A stretch of DNA of 64,000 nt from Piscinibacter sp. (GCA_016706565.1 JADJJI010000011.1:620001-684000), one strand, 5' to 3'. Counted from the stretch's first letter, positions 37,075-46,211 are shown. Numbers and translations are program-made. Notes: generated from the letters alone by a model not told the origin.

Positions 37075-37992
37075 GCCAGGCTGGCGCATCAGCGTGCTCT
37101 TGCCGAACAGGCTCTCGATCAGGTCGACGGCCAGCGTGGCCGTCTTGTTGCGCACGTCGAGTGCCGGGTTCAGCTCCATCACGTCGAGCGAGGCGAGCCG
37201 GCCGGTGTCGGCGATCATCTCCATGCACAGCTGCGCTTCGCGGTAGGTGGGGCCGCCGGGCACGGTGGTGCCCACGCCCGGCGCGATGTCGGGGTCGAGG
37301 AAGTCGACGTCGAAGCTCACGTGCAGGTGCGTGTTGGCGTCCAGCGTGGCCAGCGCCAGCTCCATGGTGTGGCGCATGCCCATCTCGTCGATGTAGCGCA
37401 TGTCGAACACCTCCAGGCCGACCTGGTGCACGAAGCGCTTCTCGCCCTGGTCGACGCTGCGGATGCCGATCTGGCGCACCGCCTTCGCGCTGATCGCCGG
37501 CACGGTGCCGCCGATCTCGATCAGCTCCTGCGGGCCGTGGCCGCACAGGCAGGCCACCGGCATGCCGTGGATGTTGCCGCTGGGCGTGAGCTGGTTGGTG
37601 TTGAAGTCGGCGTGCGCGTCGAGCCACAGCACGCGCAGCTTCTTGCCCGCCTCGCGGCAGTGCCGCGCCACCGCGCTGATCGAGCCGATGCCCAGGCAAT
37701 GGTCGCCGCCGAGCAGGATCGGCAGGCGGCCACCCTGCAGCTCGGCGTACACCGCTTCGTGCACGGCACGGTTCCAGGCCACCACCTCGGCGAGGTGGCG
37801 GTAGCCGCCCACCGGCGGCAGCCAGGGGTTGGCCGGGCCGGCGAGGTTGCCGCGGTCGAGTACCTCGAGGCCGTGGGCTTCGAGCACCGGCACGATCTGC
37901 GCCACGCGCAAGGCCTCCGGGCCCATGCTCGCGCCGCGGCTGCCGGCGCCGATGTCGGTGGGCGCGCCGATCAGGCTGACCTGCTTGTTCAT
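37072..37992 (-). CDS. rocF: Arginase
   Basis: 306-residue manganese enzyme that splits arginine into ornithine and urea. Metal-binding motifs are GGDHCLGIGS (about residues 95-104), DAHADFNT and SFDVDFLDPDIAPG. Near the start, IGAPTDIGAGSRGASMGPEALR is typical of arginase. A hairpin overlaps the stop. The LOG-family gene lies 13 bp upstream on the same strand. No ornithine-handling gene or urease is near; the enzyme may serve nitrogen release from arginine. Confidence 0.9.
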   Translation of the reverse strand: MNKQVSLIGAPTDIGAGSRGASMGPEALRVAQIVPVLEAHGLEVLDRGNLAGPANPWLPPVGGYRHLAEVVAWNRAVHEAVYAELQGGRLPILLGGDHCLGIGSISAVARHCREAGKKLRVLWLDAHADFNTNQLTPSGNIHGMPVACLCGHGPQELIEIGGTVPAISAKAVRQIGIRSVDQGEKRFVHQVGLEVFDMRYIDEMGMRHTMELALATLDANTHLHVSFDVDFLDPDIAPGVGTTVPGGPTYREAQLCMEMIADTGRLASLDVMELNPALDVRNKTATLAVDLIESLFGKSTLMRQPG

Positions 37993-38005
37993 GGAGTCGG
38001 GGGCC

Positions 38006-38908
38006 TCAGGTGTCGTCGGCGAATTCGCCGGTGGTGGTCTCGGGCAGGTCGAAGCCGTATTCCTCGGCGAGCACTGCCCAGGCCTCTTCGGCGGTCTCGA
38101 CGAAGCGGAACAGGTTCACGTCGCCGGGGCTGATCATGCCGGTCTCGATGAGCCAGTCGAAGTCGATCAGGCGCGTCCAGAACTCGCGGCCGAACAGCAG
38201 GATGGGCCGCTTGCGCGACTTGCCGGTCTGCGTGAGCGTCATCGTCTCGAACAGTTCGTCGAGCGTGCCGAAACCACCGGGGAAGCACACCAGCGCGATC
38301 GAGCGCATCACGAAGTGCATCTTGCGCAGCGCGAAGTAGTGGAACTGGAAACACAGCTCCGGCGTGATGTACGGGTTCGGCGCCTGCTCGTGCGGCAGCA
38401 CGATGTTCAGGCCGATGCTCTTGCCTCCGATCTCGTGCGCGCCGCGGTTGCCCGCTTCCATGATGCCGGGGCCGCCGCCGGTGACCACGTAGACCGGCGC
38501 TTCGAGCTCGCGCGACTTCGCGGTGACGATGGCGGCGAAGCGCCGCGCCTCGTCGTAGAAGCGCGACATGCTCACGGCCATCTCGGCGCGCTTGACGGCG
38601 GCGGCGTCGCCTTCGGCGCGCGCCGCCTCCAGGCGCAGCAGGGCGGCCTCCGGCGGCAGGACGCGCGCGCTGCCGAAGATCACGATGGTCGAGCGGATGC
38701 CGTGCTCGGCCTGCACCATCTCGGGCTTGAGCAGCTCGAGCTGCATGCGCACCGGGCGCAGCTCCTCGCGCAGCAGGAACTCGGTGTCGGTGAAGGCGAG
38801 CCGGTAGGCGCTCTCGGGGCCGGCGTAGAGCGAAGGCGAGACGACGGCTTCGGCGTCTTCTTCCGCGCTCGGGAAGTTGCGCGCCGTCAGGTCCTGTTTC
38901 TTGTCCAT
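38006..38908 (-). CDS. LOG-family (TIGR00730) Rossmann-fold protein
   Basis: 300-residue member of the LOG/TIGR00730 family. PGGFGTLDELFE (about residues 211-222) is the diagnostic PGGxGTxxE motif, and VVTGGGPGIMEAGNRGA is the nucleotide-binding loop. Plant LOG proteins activate cytokinins by phosphoribohydrolysis; many bacterial members act on nucleotide monophosphates (PpnN-type). An extra N-terminal segment of about 70 residues is present, as in the longer PpnN-like bacterial forms. Substrate cannot be assigned. The stop is 13 bp before the arginase start. Confidence 0.82.
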   Translation of the reverse strand: MDKKQDLTARNFPSAEEDAEAVVSPSLYAGPESAYRLAFTDTEFLLREELRPVRMQLELLKPEMVQAEHGIRSTIVIFGSARVLPPEAALLRLEAARAEGDAAAVKRAEMAVSMSRFYDEARRFAAIVTAKSRELEAPVYVVTGGGPGIMEAGNRGAHEIGGKSIGLNIVLPHEQAPNPYITPELCFQFHYFALRKMHFVMRSIALVCFPGGFGTLDELFETMTLTQTGKSRKRPILLFGREFWTRLIDFDWLIETGMISPGDVNLFRFVETAEEAWAVLAEEYGFDLPETTTGEFADDT

Positions 38909-38930
38909 GGCGCGGAGGATAACCGCGGCC

Positions 38931-39977
38931 TCAGCGGCGCAACAGCAGGGCCCCCAGCACCAGGGCGGCCATCCAGAGCGTCTCGGCGGCGAGCAGCAGC
39001 AGCGGCCGCCAGCCGGCGCGGGCGAGTTGCATGAACGAGGTCTTCATGCCCAGCGCGGCGATGGCCGCCACCAGGCAGCCGCGCGACACGTCGCCCAGCG
39101 CCGCCTGCAGCGGAGCGCCGATCACGCCGGCCGAGTTGACCACCACCATGGCGACGAACAGCCAGAGGAACCAGGGCACCAGCGCCTGCTTCGTCACCGC
39201 ATGGCCCTGCGCCGCGGCGGCTTCGTCGCGGCGGGCCTTGAAGGCCGCTGACACCGCCACCACCACCACCGCGAGCATCGCCACGCGGAACAGCTTGACG
39301 ATGGTGGCGTAGTCGCCCGCTTCGGTGCCCAGCGTGTAGCCTGCGCCGACCACCTGAGCGACGTCGTGGATGGTGCCGCCGAGGAACAGCCCGGCCTGCT
39401 GCGGCGTCAGGTCGAGCAGCCGTGCGATCAGCGGGTAGACCACCATCGCCAGTGTCGACAATGCAGTGACCGCGACGACGGTGAACAAGGTAAATCGCTC
39501 GCCGTCCTTCTCGCGCGGCAGCACCGCCGAGATGGCCAGCGCCGCCGAGGCGCCGCAGATCGCCACCGCACCGCCGCACAGGATGCCCTGGCTGCGCGTC
39601 AGGCCCAGGCGACGGCCGAGCGCATGGCCGACGAAGATCGTGCTGGCCACCGCCGCGACGACGATCAGCGCCGTGCTCCAGCCCAGGCCGGCGATCTGCA
39701 TCGCGGTGATGCGCGCGCCGAGCAGGCCCACGCCCAGGCGCAGCACGGTGCGTGCGCAGAACTCGATGCCCGGCCGGGTGCGCGGCTCGTGGCTGAGGTA
39801 GTGGAAAGCGATGCCGAAGAACAGCGCGTAGAGCAGTTGCGGGCCGCCGTGCAGCACCGACACCAGGGTCGCGGCCATCGCGAGCACGCCGGCCAGTGCG
39901 ACGCCCGGGGACAGTGCGCAGAGGCGGTCGAGCAGCCGCTGCCATGCGGCTGGCGCGTTCACGGCCCGTTCACTCAT
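38931..39977 (-). CDS. UPF0324 (YeiH) membrane protein, likely sulfite/sulfate exporter
   Basis: 348-residue inner-membrane protein with about nine to ten hydrophobic helices. Family segments are LLGARITAMQIAGLGWSTAL, ILCGGAVAICGASAALAIS and LGGTIHDVAQVVGAGYTLG, which match the UPF0324/YeiH family annotated as putative sulfate exporters. Related genes (from memory, cuyZ/suyZ type) sit in organosulfonate degradation clusters to remove sulfite or sulfate. Here it lies next to a GntR regulator and suyAB, which makes sulfite export likely. The start ATG at 39977 overlaps the GntR stop by 8 bp. Confidence 0.85.
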   Translation of the reverse strand: MSERAVNAPAAWQRLLDRLCALSPGVALAGVLAMAATLVSVLHGGPQLLYALFFGIAFHYLSHEPRTRPGIEFCARTVLRLGVGLLGARITAMQIAGLGWSTALIVVAAVASTIFVGHALGRRLGLTRSQGILCGGAVAICGASAALAISAVLPREKDGERFTLFTVVAVTALSTLAMVVYPLIARLLDLTPQQAGLFLGGTIHDVAQVVGAGYTLGTEAGDYATIVKLFRVAMLAVVVVAVSAAFKARRDEAAAAQGHAVTKQALVPWFLWLFVAMVVVNSAGVIGAPLQAALGDVSRGCLVAAIAALGMKTSFMQLARAGWRPLLLLAAETLWMAALVLGALLLRR

Positions 39978-40743
39978 GCCGGCTCGTCGGCCTCGACAGC
40001 AGATGCACGTAGTCGTGGTGGCGGGTGTCGATGGTGGAGACGCGGTACTCCACCGGCCGGTCGCCGAAGGTCAGCGCGGTGCGCCGCACCTGCATCACCG
40101 GCGTGCCCAGCGGGATGCCCAGCACGCGCGCGGCGGCGCGGTCGGCGGCCACCGCGCGGGCGCGCTCCAGCGCGCGCACCACGGTGATGCCGAAGTCCGA
40201 CTGGTAGAGCTGGTAGATCGTCGCCTCGCGTTCGGCGAATCGCTTCTCGCTGAGGCCCTTGAACAGCGCCGCGGGCAGCACCAGCCGGTCATGCACGACC
40301 GCCTTGCCCTGCAGGCGCAGCCGGTTCTCGATCTGCACCACCGGGTCGCCCACGCGCAGGCCGAGCGCCTGGGCGGCGTCCTCCTCGCAGCGATGGCGCT
40401 CGTAGGAGACCAGGTCGACCTCGGGCGCCTCGCGCAGCCCGTCGGCGCGCTCGACGTGGAAGTACTGGAACAGGAAACGATCCGGGTTGTGCGTGGCGAC
40501 GAAGGTGCCGCGGCCTTGGCGGCGCACCAGCAGGTGCTCGGCGACCAGTTCGTCGACCGCCTTGCGCAGCGTGCCGATTGACACGCCCAGCGAGCCGGCC
40601 AGCTCGGTCTCGCTGGGCAGCGCCTGGCCGGGCGGCGCCTGCCCCGACTCGATGGCGCGCAGCAGCGCGCGCTTGACGACGCGGTACAGGGGCATGCCGG
40701 CGGCCTCGGGGGCGATGGCGCGGAAGGCGTGGCGGGCGGGCAT
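39970..40743 (-). CDS. GntR-family (HutC/UTRA) transcriptional regulator
   Basis: 257-residue regulator with an N-terminal winged helix-turn-helix (PLYRVVKRALLRAIESGQ, then LPSETELAGSLGVSIGTLRKAV, about residues 17-60) and a C-terminal UTRA effector domain (from about 85; NRLRLQGKAVVHDRLVLP). It is divergent from suyA, and a GTCAT-N4-ATGAC palindrome lies in the 118-bp gap, so it probably represses that operon and may be relieved by sulfolactate or a product. The start ATG 40743 is favoured; MPLYRVV at 40695 is possible. It is translated together with the UPF0324 exporter gene. Confidence 0.85.
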   Translation of the reverse strand: MPARHAFRAIAPEAAGMPLYRVVKRALLRAIESGQAPPGQALPSETELAGSLGVSIGTLRKAVDELVAEHLLVRRQGRGTFVATHNPDRFLFQYFHVERADGLREAPEVDLVSYERHRCEEDAAQALGLRVGDPVVQIENRLRLQGKAVVHDRLVLPAALFKGLSEKRFAEREATIYQLYQSDFGITVVRALERARAVAADRAAARVLGIPLGTPVMQVRRTALTFGDRPVEYRVSTIDTRHHDYVHLLSRPTSRHE

Positions 40744-40781
40744 GGCGGCGCAGTCTAGCGACGCGATCGCCACTCAAGCAA

Positions 40782-40795
40782 GTCATCTGTATGAC
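40782..40795. promoter_or_regulatory. Palindrome GTCAT-CTGT-ATGAC, candidate GntR operator
   Basis: Perfect 5-bp arms, 66 bp before the suyA ATG and 38 bp before the gntR start, inside their shared intergenic region. The spacing and size fit a GntR dimer site. Confidence 0.55.
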
Positions 40796-40861
40796 CTGTT
40801 TGACGGCGGGTTATCGGCAGCGCAGGATGCCGCCCTGCGGTTCGACATCCCGGAGACATCG

Positions 40862-41143
40862 ATGATTCATTTCGTATTGCACGACGCCAGCGACACCGTC
40901 GCGGTCGTGGTGGTGGAAGGCGTGAAGGCCGGCATGGCGCTGACCGGCTGGATCATGGACGACGACCGCATGGTCGACATCGTCGCCCGGCAGGACATTC
41001 CCATCGGCCACAAGGTGGCGCTCAAGGCCATGAAGCCCGGCGACACCGTGATCAAGTACGGCATCGACATGGGCAAGGTGGTCGCGCCGATCGAGGTCGG
41101 CGAGCACGCCCACGTGCAGAACATCAAGACCAAGCGTTGGTAA
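40862..41143 (+). CDS. suyA: (2R)-sulfolactate sulfo-lyase small subunit (UxaA N-terminal/SAF-like)
   Basis: 93-residue SAF-like subunit of the altronate-dehydratase (UxaA) superfamily. It contains [11 protein letters not shown] and the metal/substrate His regions [10 protein letters not shown] and the C-terminal [13 protein letters not shown]. With SuyB it removes sulfite from (R)-sulfolactate to give pyruvate. The split into a ~90-residue and a ~390-residue subunit, and the strong match of the partner to SuyB as recalled, favour sulfolactate over altronate or galactarate. The ATG at 40862 sits 16 bp before the suyB region in the same operon. No direct evidence of substrate is visible. Confidence 0.8.
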   Translation: MIHFVLHDASDTVAVVVVEGVKAGMALTGWIMDDDRMVDIVARQDIPIGHKVALKAMKPGDTVIKYGIDMGKVVAPIEVGEHAHVQNIKTKRW

Positions 41144-41159
41144 GCCGAGGACACCCACC

Positions 41160-42335
41160 ATGAGCATCATCACCAAGGACACCAGCTTCCTCGGCTACCG
41201 CCGCGAGAACGGCCGCGTCGGCGTGCGCAACCACGTCATCATCCTGCCGCTGGACGACCTGTCGAATTCGGCCGCCGAGGCCGTCGCCCACAACATCAAG
41301 GGCACGATGGCGATCCCGCACCCCTATGGCCGGCTGCAGTTCGGCGCCGACCTGGAGCTGCACTTCCGCACGCTGATCGGTACCGGCTGCAACCCGAACG
41401 TCGCGGCGGTCGTCGTCATCGGCATCGAAGACGGCTGGACGAAGAAGGTCGTCGACGGCATCGCCGCCACCGGCAAGCCGGTGGTCGGCTTCGGCATCGA
41501 AGGGCACGGCGACCACGACACCATCCTGCGGGCCAGCAAGGCGGCGCGCGAGTACGTGCAGTGGGCCAGCGAGAAGCAGCGCGAGGCCTGCGCGATCAGC
41601 GAGCTGTGGGTCTCCACCAAGTGCGGCGAGAGCGACACCACCAGCGGCTGCGGCGCCAACCCGACGGTGGGCAACGCCTTCGACAAGCTGCATCCGCTGG
41701 GCACCACGCTGTGCTTCGGCGAGACGACCGAGCTGACCGGCGGCGAGCAGATCGTCGCGGCGCGCTGCAAGACGCCCGAGGTGCGCGACAAGTTCATGTT
41801 CATGTTCAACCGCTACCAGGACGTGATCAACCGCCACAAGACCACCGACCTCAGCGAGAGCCAGCCGACCAAGGGCAACATCGCCGGCGGCCTGACGACG
41901 ATCGAGGAGAAGGCGCTCGGCAACATCCAGAAGATCGGCAAGAAGTGCACGGTCGACGGCGTGATCGACAAGGCCGAGATGCCCACGCATCCGGGGCTGT
42001 GGTTCATGGATTCGTCCAGCGCGGCGGCCGAGATGGTGACGCTGTGCGCCGCCTCGGGCTACGCGGTGCACTTCTTCCCCACGGGGCAGGGCAACGTGAT
42101 CGGCAACCCGATCCTGCCGGTCATCAAGATCTGCGCGAACCCGCGCACCGTGCGGCTGATGAGCGAGCACGTCGACGTCGACACCTCGGGCCTGCTGCAG
42201 CGCCAGATCACGCTCGACCAGGCGGGCGACCAGCTGCTCGAGTGCATGCTGCGCACCGCCAATGGGCGCCTCACCGCGGCCGAGGCGCTGGGCCACCGCG
42301 AGTTCGTGCTGACGCGCCTGTTCGAATCGGCCTGA
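41160..42335 (+). CDS. suyB: (2R)-sulfolactate sulfo-lyase large subunit
   Basis: 391-residue UxaA-superfamily catalytic subunit. Segments such as [59 protein letters not shown] and [11 protein letters not shown] match SuyB as I recall it. The iron-binding Cys residues (GTGCNPN, TKCGES, SGCGAN) are the expected cluster. Product: pyruvate plus sulfite. It lies 16 bp after suyA and 7 bp before slcC. Close relatives cleave altronate or galactarate, so the neighbouring dehydrogenases are important support. Confidence 0.85.
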   Translation: MSIITKDTSFLGYRRENGRVGVRNHVIILPLDDLSNSAAEAVAHNIKGTMAIPHPYGRLQFGADLELHFRTLIGTGCNPNVAAVVVIGIEDGWTKKVVDGIAATGKPVVGFGIEGHGDHDTILRASKAAREYVQWASEKQREACAISELWVSTKCGESDTTSGCGANPTVGNAFDKLHPLGTTLCFGETTELTGGEQIVAARCKTPEVRDKFMFMFNRYQDVINRHKTTDLSESQPTKGNIAGGLTTIEEKALGNIQKIGKKCTVDGVIDKAEMPTHPGLWFMDSSSAAAEMVTLCAASGYAVHFFPTGQGNVIGNPILPVIKICANPRTVRLMSEHVDVDTSGLLQRQITLDQAGDQLLECMLRTANGRLTAAEALGHREFVLTRLFESA

Positions 42336-42342
42336 TCGCAGC

Positions 42343-43269
42343 ATGGCCCGCATCGTCATCACCGAGTTCATGGACGCACCCGCCGTCGCGCAACTCGCGG
42401 CGAAGCACGAGGTGCTCTACGACGCGACGCTGGTCGACGACGCACCGCGGCTGCTCGCCGAAGCGGCGAGAGCCGACGCGATCGTCGTGCGCAACCGCAC
42501 CCAGGTGCGCGGCGCGCTGCTCGAGGCGCTGCGCCGCTGCAAGGTGGTCGGCCGGCTCGGCGTGGGGCTGGACAACATCGACGTGGCGGCCTGCGAGCAG
42601 CGCGGCATGGCGGTCATCCCGGCCACCGGCGCGAACGCGCTGTCGGTGGCCGAGTACGTGGTCGGCACGGCGATGCTGCTGCTGCGCGGGGCCTACCAGT
42701 CCAGCGCGGCCGTGGCCGCAGGGCAATGGCCGCGCACCGCACTGTCCAGCGGTCGCGAGATCGCCGGCAAGACGCTCGGCCTGATCGGCTTCGGCTCGAT
42801 CGGCCAGCTCACCGCGTCGCTCGCGCGGGCGCTGGGCATGACGGTGATCGCCTTCGACGCGATGATGGACGAGGACCATCCCGCCTTCGCCGCCGTCGGC
42901 GCGCGTTGCACCGGACTGGACGAGGTGATCCGCAGCGCCGATGTGCTCAGCCTGCATGTGCCGCTGGTGGAGTCGACGCGCGGACTGTTCGACGCGGCGC
43001 GCATTGCCTCGATGAAGCCCGGCGCCGTGCTGATCAACACCGCACGCGGCGGCATCCTCGACGAGGTGGCCGTGGCCGCGGCGCTGAAGAGCGGGCAGCT
43101 CGGCGGCGCGGCGATCGACGTGTTCGGCACCGAGCCGCTGTCGGCCGCGCCGCACTTCCAGGGTTGCCCGAACCTGCTGCTCACGCCGCACGTGGCCGGC
43201 CTCACCGCCGAAGCGAACGAGCGGGTGTCGTCGCTGATCGCCGGCAAGGTGCTGGAGGCCCTGGCATGA
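42343..43269 (+). CDS. slcC: (S)-sulfolactate dehydrogenase-like 2-hydroxyacid dehydrogenase
   Basis: 308-residue NAD-dependent D-2-hydroxyacid dehydrogenase-family protein, the size of known SlcC. It has GRLGVGLDNIDVAACEQRG, a Rossmann motif GLIGFGSIGQ (about residues 147-156), NTARGGILDE (catalytic Arg region) and LLTPHVAGLT (catalytic His). In sulfolactate users, SlcC oxidises the S-enantiomer to sulfopyruvate, which the next enzyme turns to the R form. The stop overlaps the comC start. The assignment rests on context plus family; a different hydroxyacid is possible. Confidence 0.8.
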   Translation: MARIVITEFMDAPAVAQLAAKHEVLYDATLVDDAPRLLAEAARADAIVVRNRTQVRGALLEALRRCKVVGRLGVGLDNIDVAACEQRGMAVIPATGANALSVAEYVVGTAMLLLRGAYQSSAAVAAGQWPRTALSSGREIAGKTLGLIGFGSIGQLTASLARALGMTVIAFDAMMDEDHPAFAAVGARCTGLDEVIRSADVLSLHVPLVESTRGLFDAARIASMKPGAVLINTARGGILDEVAVAAALKSGQLGGAAIDVFGTEPLSAAPHFQGCPNLLLTPHVAGLTAEANERVSSLIAGKVLEALA

Positions 43270-44264
43270 AGCTCGCCATCGGGCAGCTGCAGGCGCTGGT
43301 GGCCGGTGCGCTGTTGCGCGCCGGCGCCAACGCGACGATGGCCGAGTGCACCGCGCGCGCGCTGGTGCTCGCCGAGGCGCAGGGGCTGGTCTCGCACGGG
43401 CTGAGCCGCGTCTCGCAGTACAGCGGGCACCTGAGGACCGGCCGCGTGAATGGCGCGGCGCACGCGCAGGTGCTGCGGCGCAAGGGCGGGGCGCTGCTCG
43501 TCGATGCGCAGGAGGGCCTGGCCTTCCCGGCCTGCGAGCTGGCGGTGCGCGAGGCCATCGCAGCGGCGCGCGAGCAGGGCGTGGCGTTCGCTGGCGTGAC
43601 GAACAGCCACCACTGCGGCGTGGTCGTCGACCATTTGCGCCTGGCGGCTGCAGCCGGCATGGTCGGGCTGGGCTTCGCCAATTCGCCGTCGGCGATGCCG
43701 GCGGCCGGCGGCCGGCACCCGATCTTCGGCACCAACCCGGTGGCTGCGGTGTTCCCGCGCCGGAATGCCGACCCGCTGATGATCGACCTGAGCCTCTCGG
43801 AAGTGGCGCGCGGCAAGTTGATGGTCGCGGCCAGGGAGGGCCGCAGCATCCCGGCTGGCTGGGCGCTCGACAAGGACGGCCAGCCCACCACCGACCCGCA
43901 GGCGGGCATGGACGGCTCGATGCTGCCGATCGGCGCCGTCTCCTCGCCCAAGGGCGCGATGCTCGCGCTGGTGGTCGAGCTGCTGGTCACCGCGCTGATC
44001 GGCGCGAACTTCGGCTTCGAGGCCTCGAGCTTCTTCGTGGACGAGGGCAACCGGCCGCGCATCGGCCAGGCCTTCATCCTCGTCGATCCCGACGCGCTGG
44101 CCGGCGCGGACAGCTACCTCGACCGCATCGAGGTGCTGATCACCGAGATGCTGCGCGACGAAGGCGTGCGCCTGCCCGGCGCGCGCCGCGAGGCGCTGCG
44201 CCGCCTTGCCGAGACCGATGGCATCGAAGTGGCCGACAACATGCTCGCCACGCTGCGCGGCTGA
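43266..44264 (+). CDS. comC: (R)-sulfolactate dehydrogenase-like malate/lactate dehydrogenase
   Basis: 332-residue member of the LDH2/malate-L-lactate dehydrogenase family (ComC, YlbC, ureidoglycolate dehydrogenase). Family motifs are AEAQGLVSHGLSRVSQY (about residues 37-53), NSHHCGVVVDH (catalytic His), SPSAMPAAGGR and GTNPVAAVFPR. ComC reduces sulfopyruvate to (R)-sulfolactate. With SlcC it lets the cell use both enantiomers by racemisation through sulfopyruvate. Overlap ATGA with slcC implies coupling. The TTT binding protein follows after 110 bp. Confidence 0.8.
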   Translation: MKLAIGQLQALVAGALLRAGANATMAECTARALVLAEAQGLVSHGLSRVSQYSGHLRTGRVNGAAHAQVLRRKGGALLVDAQEGLAFPACELAVREAIAAAREQGVAFAGVTNSHHCGVVVDHLRLAAAAGMVGLGFANSPSAMPAAGGRHPIFGTNPVAAVFPRRNADPLMIDLSLSEVARGKLMVAAREGRSIPAGWALDKDGQPTTDPQAGMDGSMLPIGAVSSPKGAMLALVVELLVTALIGANFGFEASSFFVDEGNRPRIGQAFILVDPDALAGADSYLDRIEVLITEMLRDEGVRLPGARREALRRLAETDGIEVADNMLATLRG

Positions 44265-44374
44265 AGCAGACGAACAAGGCAAGAACGCAAAGACGATTCC
44301 CGCATAAGCACCACCGTTGCGACAGCCGCCCGCCAGAGGCAGCATGCGCGACTTCCCACGGAGACAAACCGACC

Positions 44375-45343
44375 ATGCAACGACGCGATCTGCTCAAGGC
44401 GCTGCCCCTGCTGCTGCCTTCCTCCATGGCCTGGGCCCAGGCCGACTACCCGAAGGCCGGCGGCACGATCCGCTACGTCGTGCCGTTCCCGCCGGGCGGG
44501 CTGACCGATGTGATGGCACGCCTGGTCGGGCAGCAGCTGGGCACGCGCTGGGGTGTCAACGTGGTCATCGACAACAAGCCGGGCAACGGCGGCCAGATCG
44601 GCGCGGCCGAGGTGGCCAAGGCGCCGGGCGACGGCCAGACGCTGCTGGCCATCACGCTGACGCACGCAGCCAACGTGACGCTGTTCAAGGGCAAGGCCAG
44701 CTTCGACTTCCAGAAGGACCTGCGCCCGGTGGCGCTGCTGGCCGGCTCGCCGATCCTGGTGGTGGTGCCAGCGGCCAGCCCGATCAAGGACTTCGCGGGG
44801 CTGATTGCCGCGGCACGTGCAGGCAAGCTCAACGCCGGCTCCAGCGGCAACGGCACGCCGCCGCACCTGACGCTGGCGCTGTTCAACGACCTGATGAAGA
44901 CCGAGGTGCAGCACGTGCCTTACAAGGGCGGCGCGCCGTCGATGACCGACCTGATCGGCGGCCAGCTCGACGTGGTGTTCTCCAACATGCCCGAGAGCAT
45001 CGCCCACGTGAAGAGCGGCAAGCTGCGCGCGCTGGCCATTGCCAGCGGCGCCCGCCATCCGCTGGTGCCGGACGTGCCGACCACGGCCGAGGCTGGCCTG
45101 CCGCAGCTCGCGGTGGAGAACTGGACAGCGATCATGGTGCCTTCGGCCACGCCCGAGGCGTCGGTCGCCAAGCTCGGCGCCGAGGTGCTGAAGATCATGG
45201 CCGCGCCGGATATCGAGGAGCGTGCGCGCACGCAGGGCTTCCGCGTCGACGCGCGCGGGCCGCAGGCCTTCGGGGCTTATCTGAACAGCGAGGTGGAGCG
45301 CTGGTCCAAGGTGATCGCGGCGGCGAAGATCTCGGCGGACTGA
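44375..45343 (+). CDS. TTT-family (Bug) periplasmic binding protein of the sulfolactate locus
   Basis: 322-residue periplasmic receptor. A signal peptide (residues 1-22, ending AWAQA) leads to IRYVVPFPPGGLTDVMARLV, NKPGNGGQIGAAEVA, VQHVPYKGGAPSMTDLIGGQ and the other Bug motifs. It has a GGAG ribosome site (spacing about 9). Being downstream of comC, it probably binds sulfolactate or a related anion for a tripartite transporter, as SlcH does in other bacteria. The membrane subunits (SlcF/SlcG) are not in the window, so the transporter would have to use permeases encoded elsewhere. Confidence 0.85.
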   Translation: MQRRDLLKALPLLLPSSMAWAQADYPKAGGTIRYVVPFPPGGLTDVMARLVGQQLGTRWGVNVVIDNKPGNGGQIGAAEVAKAPGDGQTLLAITLTHAANVTLFKGKASFDFQKDLRPVALLAGSPILVVVPAASPIKDFAGLIAAARAGKLNAGSSGNGTPPHLTLALFNDLMKTEVQHVPYKGGAPSMTDLIGGQLDVVFSNMPESIAHVKSGKLRALAIASGARHPLVPDVPTTAEAGLPQLAVENWTAIMVPSATPEASVAKLGAEVLKIMAAPDIEERARTQGFRVDARGPQAFGAYLNSEVERWSKVIAAAKISAD

Positions 45344-45358
45344 AGGCCTCGCCTGGCG

Positions 45359-46144
45359 CTATGTGCCCTGACGCAGCGCGGCGCAGACCGGGCACGCCGG
45401 TGCCCGCGCGACGCGGATCTCGTTCCACTCCATCGATCGTGCATCGAGCATCTGCAGCCGTCCGGCCAGCGAACTGCCCACGCCGGCGAGCAGCTTCAGC
45501 GCCTCGGCCGCCTGCATCGTGCCGATGATGCCCACCAGCGGCGCGAACACGCCCATGGTGGCGCAGCGCACCTCCTCGAAGGTCGCTTCGGGCGGAAAGA
45601 TGCAGGCGTAGCAGGGCTTCGTTTCGCTGCGCGTGTCGTAGACCGAGATCTGCCCGTCGAAGCCGATCGCCGCGCCCGACACCAGCGGCTTGCGATGCGC
45701 CACGCAGGCGGCGTTCACCGCATGGCGGGTGCTGAAGTTGTCGCTGCAGTCGAGCACCACGTCGGCGGCGGCCACCAGCGCGTCGAGCCGCTGAGCGTCG
45801 GCACGCTCCTGCAGGCCTACGACGCGCACCTCCGGGTTGATGGCGGCGATGGCCTGCGCCGCCGACCCCACCTTGGGCTGGCCGACACGTGCCAGGTTGT
45901 GGGCGATCTGCCGCTGCAGGTTGGTCAGGTCCACGGTGTCGTGGTCGACCAGGGTGATCGTGCCCACGCCGGCGGTGCCCAGGTACAGCGCCACCGGCGA
46001 GCCCAGGCCGCCGGCGCCGATCACCAGGGCGTGGGCTTCGAGCAGCCTCTGCTGGCCTTCGACGCCGAGTTCGTCGAGCAGGATGTGGCGCGAGTAGCGC
46101 AGCAGCTGCTCGTCGCTCAGGCCGTCGTGCTTGCCGTCGTTCAT
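45359..46144 (-). CDS. moeB: MoeB/ThiF-family adenylyltransferase
   Basis: 261-residue E1-like enzyme that adenylates the C-terminus of a sulfur-carrier protein (MoaD for molybdopterin or ThiS for thiamine). It shows the nucleotide-binding VIGAGGLGSPVALYLG (about residues 45-60), Arg finger region NLQRQIAH, and two zinc CxxC pairs, CYAC and CPVC. It starts at ATG 46144, after the leading four residues of the longer frame. A hairpin lies between it and ctpA (46169-46193). In many betaproteobacteria such a gene sits beside the S41 peptidase gene. The partner carrier protein is not in the window. Confidence 0.87.
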   Translation of the reverse strand: MNDGKHDGLSDEQLLRYSRHILLDELGVEGQQRLLEAHALVIGAGGLGSPVALYLGTAGVGTITLVDHDTVDLTNLQRQIAHNLARVGQPKVGSAAQAIAAINPEVRVVGLQERADAQRLDALVAAADVVLDCSDNFSTRHAVNAACVAHRKPLVSGAAIGFDGQISVYDTRSETKPCYACIFPPEATFEEVRCATMGVFAPLVGIIGTMQAAEALKLLAGVGSSLAGRLQMLDARSMEWNEIRVARAPACPVCAALRQGT

Positions 46145-46168
46145 GCGCGCGAGCATACCCAGAAGCGG

Positions 46169-46193
46169 CGACGCCCGCGCAGGGCGGGCGTCG
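46169..46193 (-). terminator. Hairpin between ctpA and the moeB gene
   Basis: CGACGCCCGC (46169-46178), GCAGG loop and GCGGGCGTCG (46184-46193) make a perfect 10-bp stem, 19 bp after the ctpA stop on the minus strand. The downstream side has no long T-run, so termination or attenuation is only likely. Confidence 0.45.
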
Positions 46194-46211
46194 TTCGCGG
46201 GCGAGTCTCGA

